From contig NZ_JACKXD010000003.1 in assembly GCF_014212355.1 (NCBI RefSeq), forward strand, positions 186,001 to 250,000: a stretch of 64,000 bases of DNA. Reading direction: 5' to 3'. Both the position numbers and the translations under genes were made by a program. Below, in pieces: positions 6,586 to 13,409 of this stretch. Below the pieces are notes generated by a model. It ran no database searches, had not been told where the DNA came from, and saw nothing but the letters and a program-made list of their open reading frames with translations. The first letter of the stretch is position 1, and every line of letters begins with the position of its first letter. The DNA comes from Halobellus ruber (lineage in GTDB: Archaea > Halobacteriota > Halobacteria > Halobacteriales > Haloferacaceae).

Positions 6586-9282
6586 TTAGCTCCCGTCGAG
6601 CCTTTGCTTCCACTCCTGCACGCGGCTCATCAGTTCCAGCGGTGAGATATCGTTCACATCGGTTGCGCGTATCTCATCAACTACGGCCTCGATTTCGGGG
6701 TCGAATCCTCCACCGTTACTGGCGGTTTCCGCTGTCGTCTCTGAGTCGTCGCCGGTCTTGAGCTGTCCGCTCCCGAGATCGAATACGACTTGCTCTGTTC
6801 CCTTCGATCCGCCTCGTACGTCGATTGCCTTGTCCTGTTGAAGTAATTCGAGAACCTCGCGTGCTCGACTGGTAACCGGGTCTGGCACGCCTGCCAACTC
6901 CGCAACGTAGATCCCATAGGACCGATCTGCAGGTCCCTTCTTTACCGTCCGCAGGAACGTTACTTCACCGTCGTTTTCTTCACCGGCTATGTGAACGTTC
7001 GCTGCCCGCGAGAGGCGTTCGGCAAGTTCCGTGAGTTCGTGATAGTGGGTTGCGAACAGCGTTTTGGGGCCGCCGCCCCCATCTACCAGTAGATTGTTAC
7101 CTTGGTGCAGGTACTCGGTTGCGGCCCACGCGATCGAGATGCCGTCGTAGGTGGCGGTCCCGCGGCCGACCTCGTCTAGGATCACCAGCGACTCCTCGGT
7201 CGCCGAGTGGAGGATGTTAGAGAGCTCCTGCATCTCCACCATGAACGTCGACCGGCCCTGTGCGAGTTCGTCGAGCGCGCCCACGCGGGTGTAGATCCCG
7301 TCGACGACGCCGACGGTGGCCGAGCGGGCGGGCACGAAGCTCCCGATCTGGGCGAGGAGCGTGATCAGCGCGGCCTGGCGGAGGTAGGTGGATTTCCCGC
7401 TCATGTTCGGGCCGGTGACGATGAGAAAGCCCGGGTCGGCGTCGCCTGCCGCGCCACCGTCACCGCCGCCCGCGCCACCCAACCGGAGGTCGTTGGGGAC
7501 GAACTCGGTGGTCCGCTCGACGACGGGGTGGCGGCCGGCCTCGATGCGGAGCGGCCCCGGTTCGACCAGGTCGGGCCGGACCCAGTCGTTGCCGGCGGCG
7601 TGGGTTGCAAGCGACGCGAGAGCGTCGACCTCCGCCAGGGCGCGGCCGACGTCCTGGAGGAGTGCCGCGCGGTCGGCGACCCGCTCGCGGAGGGCACAGA
7701 ACAGGTCGTACTCCAGGTCGCCGCGGGCCTCCTCCAAGCGGAGGATCTCCCGCTCGCGCTCCTCGAGTTCCTCGGTCACGAACCGTTTGGAGTTCTTCAG
7801 CGTCTTGATCTCGCGGTAGTGCTCGGGCACCCCGTCGGCGGCGGACTTTCCCACTTGGATGTAGTAGCCGTCGGTCTTGTTCCGGTCGACCGTGACGTGG
7901 TTGAGGCCGTGTTTCCGGGCCTCCCGCTCGGCGAGGGTATCGATCCACTCGCGGGCCTCGCGGTGTTGTTCCAGCAGCTCGTCGAGGTCCTCGTCGTATC
8001 CCTCCCGAAAGAGCCCGCCCTGCGTCACCGTCTTCGGGGGGTCCTCGGCGAGGGCGCCTTCGAGTTCGTCGCGCAGGCGGGCCGCGGCGTCGCGGTCCGG
8101 GCGGTCGACCACGGCCGCGAGTGGCGATCCCGAGAGCCGGGACCCCGCGATCGCGTCGGCGACGGCCGGGAGGATCGCGAGGGTGTCGCGGACCGCAAGC
8201 AGGTCGGCGGCGTCGGCGCTTTCCGAGGCCGCCCGCGCCGCCAGGCGTTCGAGGTCGTAGCCGCCGTCGAGCGCCTCCCGGACGCGCTCGCGGGCCAGCG
8301 CCGCCGACGCAAGCGCCTCGACGGAATCGAGCCTGCGGGTGAGCTCGGAGCGGTCCCGGCGCGGGCGGGTCACCCACTCCCGGAGCAGCCGTCCGCCCGG
8401 GCTGGTGACGGTGTGGTCGATCGTCCCCAGCAGGGTGTCGCCGGACTCGCCCTGCATCGGTTCGACCAGTTCGAGGTTGCGCTGGGTGGTGGCGTCGAGG
8501 TCGAGGTGGTCGTCGGTCTCGAAGGTTCGGAGCCGCGTCATCGACGGCAACACGCCGGCACCGGTCTCCTCGACGTACGCCAGCACCGCGCCCGCCGCCC
8601 GGACCGCGGCGTCGGTGTCGAGGCCGACGCTCGACAGCGTCTCCGCGCCGAACTGGGCTTCAAGTCGGTGGGCCGCCCGTCCGGGGGCGAACGCGTCGGC
8701 CTCGAACAGCGAGACGGTGGCGTCGGTCTCCTCCCGGAGTCGCCGGACGACGGCGTCGTCGTCGCGGACCGCGGGGCCGGGGAGGATCTCCACGGGCCCG
8801 AACCGGTACAGCTCCGAGAGCGCCTCGTCGGCGTCGGCGGCGGTGGCGACCAGGAACTGGCCGGTGGTCGCGTCCGCCAGCGCCACTCCGATTCGATCGC
8901 CGTCGGCCGAGCCATCGGCTATGGCCGCGGTGTACCGCGCGTCGGCGTCGTCGGTTTCGAGCAGGGTTCCGGGGGTGACGACCCGCGTTACCTCGCGGTA
9001 GTGGTCCCCACCGTCCTCGAACTGGTCGGCGACGGCGACGCGGTAGCCCCGCTCGACGAGCGCCTTCAGATACGGGGTGAGGTCGTCGACCGGGACGCCC
9101 GCCATCGGGTACGACGACCCGTGTGAGGACTTCTGTGAGACCTGCAGGTCCAGTTCGTCGGCGACGAGTTCGGCGTCCTCGGCGAAGAACTCGTAGAAGT
9201 CGCCGCACTGCATCGTCAGGACGTCGGCGTCGGTGTCGGACTTCAGAGAGAGGAACTCCTCGACGATCCCCTGGGAGGCCAT
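6586..9282 (-). CDS. mutS: DNA mismatch repair protein MutS, chimeric C-terminus
   Basis: MutS clamps onto mismatches and uses ATP to become a sliding clamp that recruits MutL. The 898-residue protein has the N-terminal mismatch-binding motif GDFYEFF, the lever and clamp domains, Walker A TGPNMSGKST (about 625-634) and Walker B LVILDEVGRGT. From residue 727 on, the tail comes from the inserted cassette: after ATEYLH it reads QGNNLLVDGGGGP before [11 protein letters not shown], where MutS normally has NEVRA or similar. This leaves roughly eight extra residues in the ATPase domain. The rest of the tail is complete, including [22 protein letters not shown] and the C-terminal helices. The ATG at 9282 starts MASQGIVEEFLSLK, as in the family. 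Upstream frame to 9882 is non-homologous. Confidence 0.95.
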   Translation of the reverse strand: MASQGIVEEFLSLKSDTDADVLTMQCGDFYEFFAEDAELVADELDLQVSQKSSHGSSYPMAGVPVDDLTPYLKALVERGYRVAVADQFEDGGDHYREVTRVVTPGTLLETDDADARYTAAIADGSADGDRIGVALADATTGQFLVATAADADEALSELYRFGPVEILPGPAVRDDDAVVRRLREETDATVSLFEADAFAPGRAAHRLEAQFGAETLSSVGLDTDAAVRAAGAVLAYVEETGAGVLPSMTRLRTFETDDHLDLDATTQRNLELVEPMQGESGDTLLGTIDHTVTSPGGRLLREWVTRPRRDRSELTRRLDSVEALASAALARERVREALDGGYDLERLAARAASESADAADLLAVRDTLAILPAVADAIAGSRLSGSPLAAVVDRPDRDAAARLRDELEGALAEDPPKTVTQGGLFREGYDEDLDELLEQHREAREWIDTLAEREARKHGLNHVTVDRNKTDGYYIQVGKSAADGVPEHYREIKTLKNSKRFVTEELEEREREILRLEEARGDLEYDLFCALRERVADRAALLQDVGRALAEVDALASLATHAAGNDWVRPDLVEPGPLRIEAGRHPVVERTTEFVPNDLRLGGAGGGDGGAAGDADPGFLIVTGPNMSGKSTYLRQAALITLLAQIGSFVPARSATVGVVDGIYTRVGALDELAQGRSTFMVEMQELSNILHSATEESLVILDEVGRGTATYDGISIAWAATEYLHQGNNLLVDGGGGPKTLFATHYHELTELAERLSRAANVHIAGEENDGEVTFLRTVKKGPADRSYGIYVAELAGVPDPVTSRAREVLELLQQDKAIDVRGGSKGTEQVVFDLGSGQLKTGDDSETTAETASNGGGFDPEIEAVVDEIRATDVNDISPLELMSRVQEWKQRLDGS
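7031..7065 (+). repeat. Imperfect direct repeat, copy 2 (H-loop codons of mutS)
   Basis: Partner of 3511-3545, inside the cassette-borne mutS tail. It differs at three third-codon-type positions. Confidence 0.6.
7085..7097 (-). repeat. Right terminal inverted repeat of the mutS insertion
   Basis: Read on the minus strand this is ACAATCTACTGGT. It matches the left copy at 3571-3583 in 12 of 13 positions, in inverted orientation, about 7 nt inside the right junction. It is translated within the new mutS tail as part of NLLVD. Confidence 0.55.
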
Positions 9283-9491
9283 ATCCGCACCTGGACGGGC
9301 GGCGGATAAAACGCTACGGTGTGGACGGCGACATCGAGTTCGCCGCGATCGTTTATATACGATGACGCGGCCACCGTCGCCGTGACGTAACGTCCGCCCC
9401 GCGTCGGTCAGCGGTTGCCCGGCACGTCGATGCGGGGAGCGAACGCAGGTGCCGGCTGTTCGCCCACAACTATGGAGCGGCGCGACCCGGT

Positions 9492-11165
9492 CTATCGGTC
9501 CACCTCGCCCATAATCGTGTCGAGGCTCCCGAGCGTGGCGATCAGGTCGGGGATGTAGCCACCGCGGGTCATCTCCGGGAACGCCTGGAGGTGCGAAAAG
9601 GAGGGGCCGCGGATCTTGAACCGGGCCGGCGTCTCGGTGCCGTCCGCACGGATGTAGATCCCGAGTTCGCCCTTGGCGGCCTCGACCGCCCGATAGACCT
9701 CCGTGTCGTCGTCGGGCTTGAGCGTGCGGGGGACGTTCGCCTGGATATCCCGCTCGCTTTCGGGCCAGTCTTCGAGCAACTCGACACACTGCTCGACGAT
9801 CCGCGCGGACTGCTCGATCTCGCGCAGTCGGACGAGGAGCCGCGCGAAGTTGTCGCCGTCGGATTGAGTGATCACGTCCCACTCGAGTTCGTCGTAGTAG
9901 CCGTAGGGATCGTCGCGACGGAGGTCGTAGTCGACCCCGGAACCGCGGGCGACGGGGCCGGTACAGCCGTAGGCTTTCGCCGTCTCCGCCGGGAGTACGC
10001 CCGTGTCGACCGTCCGGATCTGGAGAACCTCGTTACCGGTGAGGAGGTCGTGGTACTCCGCCAGTCGCTCCGGCAGGTCGTCGACGAAGTCGTAGACCTG
10101 CTCGAAGAACTCCTCGCGGGGCTCGGGGAGGTCCCAGACCACGCCGCCGAGCCGAAAGTAGTTGAACATCAGCCGTTGGCCGGTGAGGTCTTCGAGGATG
10201 TTCTGGACCCGCTCGCGGTCCCTGATCGCGTACATAAAGGTCGCGGTGAAGTCGCCGATGACATCGAGCGCGTACGCGCCGACGGCCAGGAAGTGCGAGA
10301 GCATCCGCGAGAGCTCCGCCGCCATCGTCCGAACGATCTGTGCGTATTCTGGCACGTCGATGTCGGCCAGCAGCTCGGCCGTGCGGGCGTAGGCCCACTC
10401 GTTCAGGAGGCCCGCGCCGCCCCAGTCCCAGCGGTCGGGGTACGGCATAATCTGGTGGCGGTAGGTCTTCGTCTGGCACATCTGCTCCTCACAGCGGTGG
10501 ATGTAGCCGATGTCGGGCTCGACATCGACGACCTGCTCGCCGTCGAGCGTCACCTCCAGGTGAAGGACACCGTGGGTCGCGGGGTGGTGCGGCCCGATGT
10601 TCAAATGTAGGGTGTCACCGGCGCGGTCATCGTCCTGGATCGGATTGGCGTTCTCGGTGTAGGGAACGATCTGCGGCCGGTCCTTGTCGTACCCCTTCGA
10701 GAGCGGGTGTCCCTGCCACGTCTCCGGCAGCAGGAGCCGCCGCAGGTCCGGGTGATCCTCGTACTCGATGCCGATCAGGTCGTAGGCCTCGCGCTCGTGC
10801 CATCCGGCGGTCGGGAAGACCGGCGCCGCCGACTCGCTCGTCGGCTCCCCGAGCGGCGTGGGCACGACGACGCTCAGCTCGGTCGTGGGATCGTCGTACC
10901 GCTTGAGGTGGTAGATCGTCTCGTATCGGTCCGCGTACTGCTGGGCGGTGACACACGAGAGGTGATCGAACCCCGCTTTCTCGCGGAGGAACCCGAGAAC
11001 GTCTCGGACGGCGTCAGCGCGGACGACGACACCCGGGGCGTGGCGGTGATCATCGCGGCGGATCGAGAACTGCTGTTCGAGTCCGTCGATCGCGGCCTCG
11101 GCGGAGCGGTGGACCCGCGCGTCGGCCGGGACCGATTCGTCAACGGTCGTGGAGGGCGGTCGCAT
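9492..11165 (-). CDS. nuoCD: NADH-quinone oxidoreductase-like fused subunit C/D (NuoCD)
   Basis: This is the fused peripheral-arm subunit of complex I, lining the quinone pocket next to the NuoB cluster. The N-terminal ~180 residues match NuoC (AGWHEREAYDLIGIEYEDHPDLRRLLLP) and the remainder NuoD, with the quinone-site loop LNIGPHHPATHGVLHL and HRCEEQMCQTKTYRHQIMPYPDR. The C-terminus GYIPDLIATLGSLDTIMGEVDR is complete. The ATG at 11165 is used; a GTG two codons upstream is possible. It stands alone between mutS and a divergent regulator, although haloarchaeal nuo genes normally form one long operon. It is either a relocated subunit or a paralogue. Identity as NuoCD is certain, its role in the main complex is not. 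Confidence 0.93.
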   Translation of the reverse strand: MRPPSTTVDESVPADARVHRSAEAAIDGLEQQFSIRRDDHRHAPGVVVRADAVRDVLGFLREKAGFDHLSCVTAQQYADRYETIYHLKRYDDPTTELSVVVPTPLGEPTSESAAPVFPTAGWHEREAYDLIGIEYEDHPDLRRLLLPETWQGHPLSKGYDKDRPQIVPYTENANPIQDDDRAGDTLHLNIGPHHPATHGVLHLEVTLDGEQVVDVEPDIGYIHRCEEQMCQTKTYRHQIMPYPDRWDWGGAGLLNEWAYARTAELLADIDVPEYAQIVRTMAAELSRMLSHFLAVGAYALDVIGDFTATFMYAIRDRERVQNILEDLTGQRLMFNYFRLGGVVWDLPEPREEFFEQVYDFVDDLPERLAEYHDLLTGNEVLQIRTVDTGVLPAETAKAYGCTGPVARGSGVDYDLRRDDPYGYYDELEWDVITQSDGDNFARLLVRLREIEQSARIVEQCVELLEDWPESERDIQANVPRTLKPDDDTEVYRAVEAAKGELGIYIRADGTETPARFKIRGPSFSHLQAFPEMTRGGYIPDLIATLGSLDTIMGEVDR

Positions 11166-11217
11166 ACGCACGTGTTCGCGGGGACATCGCCTGGAACTAC
11201 TGCCGTAGCTGTGAGGG

Positions 11218-11230
11218 TGATTTATAATCG
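11218..11230 (+). promoter_or_regulatory. TATA-box of the HTH regulator at 11252
   Basis: GATTTATAATCG lies about 25-30 nt upstream of the ATG at 11252. That spacing implies a leaderless or nearly leaderless mRNA, common in haloarchaea. Confidence 0.6.
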
Positions 11231-11251
11231 TAGCGCGTCAGGGCAGGCCTG

Positions 11252-11935
11252 ATGCGCTCGGTCCGGCTCCGGCTCGCTCCCTCGCCGACGTACGTCCACC
11301 CGATGCACGCGTTCGTGGCCGATACGCCCGGGTTCCGGGAGACGCGACTGCGACACTGGAACCCGTCGGTGGGCGACCGAAACACGCTCGTGTTCTTCGT
11401 CGACGGCGACGACGAGGCCGCCTACACCGAGGCCTTGGCGGAGCAGCCGTCGATCGTCGAGTACGAGACCGCGGCGGCGGAGGGCCGCCGTGGGTTCCAC
11501 CTGGCGCTCACCGAAAACCAGCGATCCGCCGACGCACGGCTCACAGCGTCGTTCCTCGACACGGGTGTCGTTGTCGTGCCGCCGGTCATCTACCGGGCGG
11601 ACCGTACGATCGACGTCTCGCTCGTCGGGGCGAACGACGAACTGACCACGGCGCTCGACGGCTTGCCCGACGGGATCGACGTGACCGTTCGGCGTGTGCG
11701 TCCCTACGACGGACGGCTATCCGACCCGACAGCCGCGCTCACACCGCGGCAGTTGGCGGCGCTGGAAGTCGCGGTCGAGACCGGATACTACGCGGACCCG
11801 CGAGAGACGACGCTCGATGCGGTCGCGGAAGAACTCGACTGTTCGGTCGGGACCGCGGCCGAGCACCTTCGGAAGGCAGAGGCGGCGGTGCTCCGGCGGT
11901 GCGTTAGATCGGTGCCGCGCGGGCGGCGGGCGTGA
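11252..11935 (+). CDS. Bat-type helix-turn-helix transcriptional regulator (HTH_10)
   Basis: A protein of 227 residues. The C-terminal ~60 residues are a bacterioopsin-activator-like HTH: LTPRQLAALEVAVETGYY, then TTLDAVAEELDCSVGTAAEHLRKAE. The N-terminal part is a ligand- or partner-binding region of unknown specificity, as in other short HTH_10 proteins, and has no PAS or GAF signature I can see. Divergently transcribed from nuoCD across ~90 nt, so it could control that gene or itself. Target unknown. Confidence 0.85.
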   Translation: MRSVRLRLAPSPTYVHPMHAFVADTPGFRETRLRHWNPSVGDRNTLVFFVDGDDEAAYTEALAEQPSIVEYETAAAEGRRGFHLALTENQRSADARLTASFLDTGVVVVPPVIYRADRTIDVSLVGANDELTTALDGLPDGIDVTVRRVRPYDGRLSDPTAALTPRQLAALEVAVETGYYADPRETTLDAVAEELDCSVGTAAEHLRKAEAAVLRRCVRSVPRGRRA

Positions 11936-11946
11936 GCCCTCGAAGA

Positions 11947-12759
11947 TCAGTCGGCGCTGACCGCACACGCCGAGGTGTACTCGATGCCCTCGATCGAGTC
12001 GACGTGGTCGTCGCCGCAGATCGGGCACTCGGGGTTCTGCGGGTACTCGGCGGTCTCGAAACTCAGATCCATCGCGTCGTAAAACAACAGTCGACCGACG
12101 AGCGGGTCGCCGGCGTCGAGGAGGAGCTTCACGGCCTCGGTGGCCTGAAGACAGCCCACTGTTCCGGGGAGAACGCCCAACACGCCCGTGGCCGCACAGT
12201 CGGGGACGGTCCCGGGTTCGGGTGCCTCGGGGAACAGACACCGATAGCACGGGCCCTCCGGAACGAGCGTCGTCACCTGCCCCTCGAACTTGTAGATCGC
12301 GCCGTGGGCGATCGGGACCCCTTCCAGCCGGCAGAAGTCGTTGAGGAGATACCGCGTGGGGAAGTTGTCGGAGGCGTCGACCACGACGTCGTGCCCGGGG
12401 ACGATGTCGGCGACGTTCCCCTTTTCCAGTCGCGTCCGGTGCGTTACCACGTCGACGTCGGGGTTCAGATCGGCGACGAACGCCGCGGCGCTGTCGACCT
12501 TCGGCCGATCGACGTCGGCGTCGGCGTGGACGATCTGCCGCTGGAGGTTGCTCCGCTCGACGACGTCGTTGTCGACGATCGTGAGGTGACCGACCCCGGC
12601 CGCGGCGAGATACTGGATCACGGGCGAGCCGAGCCCGCCCGCCCCGACGACGAGCGCCCGCGAGTCGAGCAGCCGCTTTTGTCCATCCGGGCCGACCTCG
12701 TCCATTATGATGTGTCTGGAGTACCGATCCAGCTGGGTGGCGTCGAGCGAGAGTGACAT
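11947..12759 (-). CDS. ubaA: E1-like SAMP-activating enzyme UbaA (ThiF/MoeB family)
   Basis: Adenylates the C-terminal glycine of small archaeal modifier proteins (SAMPs). In Haloferax the single UbaA serves both protein conjugation and sulfur transfer for molybdopterin and tRNA thiolation. Visible features: nucleotide-binding GAGGLGSP (about 38-45), the NLQRQ ATP-site motif (about 67-71), a catalytic cysteine in PDCAATGVLG, and zinc cysteine pairs CYRC and CPIC. The length of 270 residues is normal and there is no rhodanese domain. The gene converges on the HTH_10 regulator with an 11-nt gap. Confidence 0.93.
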   Translation of the reverse strand: MSLSLDATQLDRYSRHIIMDEVGPDGQKRLLDSRALVVGAGGLGSPVIQYLAAAGVGHLTIVDNDVVERSNLQRQIVHADADVDRPKVDSAAAFVADLNPDVDVVTHRTRLEKGNVADIVPGHDVVVDASDNFPTRYLLNDFCRLEGVPIAHGAIYKFEGQVTTLVPEGPCYRCLFPEAPEPGTVPDCAATGVLGVLPGTVGCLQATEAVKLLLDAGDPLVGRLLFYDAMDLSFETAEYPQNPECPICGDDHVDSIEGIEYTSACAVSAD

Positions 12760-13028
12760 ATCCGTAGTCGGTTCCGGACCGGGTTAACTTTTCGCGAGCC
12801 GTCGGGGTCAGTCGGGTCGATCCCGTCGCGGAAGGCGTCATCCAACGCCGGCTTGATCCACTCCCGCTCGGCTTAGCCGAACTCGCGTTGCTCCTGCGCG
12901 GCCGGTCTGACCCACCGGCGTTCGGCTGTGGCTGTCATACGGGATAGCGATCCTGAGTGATCGGAGGCACCGCTGTTCGGAGCCAGTGCCGCCGGCTCAC
13001 CGGAGAAACGAGCGGGTCGGAACGTGGC
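12760..13028. other. Intergenic region with palindrome and possible decayed peptide
   Basis: No intact gene. TCGGCTTAGCCGA at 12868-12880 is a perfect palindrome and may act in termination downstream of the 13029 gene. On the minus strand an ATG at 12938 opens a 21-residue frame ending at a TAA inside that palindrome. Beyond the stop the same frame continues with a similar motif (AERRWVRPA, then AEREWIKPALDDAF). This looks like a decayed or duplicated small gene, but it is weak evidence. Confidence 0.3.
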
Positions 13029-13322
13029 CTACTCGGCGCAGCAGGCTTCCGCCTCGTCGGCGTCGCCCTCGGCCGGGTGGGTCTTCGGCGCGTCGTCGGT
13101 GAGTTGATACAGGTTCTGTCGGGCGTCGGCGAAGTAGACGTCCTCGTCGACGACGTCGATCCCCTCGAGCCGTTCGAGCGCGTAGCGGACCGTCCGAGCC
13201 GACAGCATCGACTCCTGGACGATCCCCTTCTGTGTCAGCGGGCCGTTGTATTCGAGCACCTTGAATACCAACTTCGCGCTCGGCGGAAGGTCGCCGAGAC
13301 TCTCCTGTTCTGCCTCTGCCAT
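13029..13322 (-). CDS. MarR-like winged-helix transcriptional regulator
   Basis: A 97-residue protein with one winged helix: PPSAKLVFKVLEYNGPLTQKGIVQES, recognition helix SARTVRYALERLEG and a wing around VVDEDVYFADARQNLYQL. The C-terminus is acidic and ends in a Cys-Cys pair (ACCAE), which could bind metal or sense redox state. Proteins of this short type are common in haloarchaea. The target is unknown. Monocistronic, downstream of leuS on the same strand. Confidence 0.8.
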   Translation of the reverse strand: MAEAEQESLGDLPPSAKLVFKVLEYNGPLTQKGIVQESMLSARTVRYALERLEGIDVVDEDVYFADARQNLYQLTDDAPKTHPAEGDADEAEACCAE

Positions 13323-13409
13323 CGTGGAAATTCATTATCCGGACGGTGATAAACCTTCGTGAGTCGGGGCGAGCACGTCCGCCGGAGGAGGACCCGGGAC
13401 GGCCGGCGG

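Larger units (their letters stand above)
3561..7104. mobile_element. Gene-restoring insertion in mutS carrying a STAND NTPase
   Basis: About 3.5 kb splits mutS between the codons for LH (intact side, 7105-7110) and NEVRA (orphan side, 3546-3560), which are normally contiguous. From the right the cassette contains a divergent mutS 3' end fused in frame to the host 5' part, a 295-nt spacer, one large NTPase gene and a short left end. By eye its base composition and codon use are less GC-rich than the flanks. A 13-bp inverted repeat (12 of 13 identical) lies about 10 nt inside each junction. No integrase or transposase gene is visible. It could be a transposition-like event, or Campbell-type recombination of a circle carrying a mutS 3' end. 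The exact junctions are inferred by comparing the two tails and could be off by a few bases. Confidence 0.75.
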
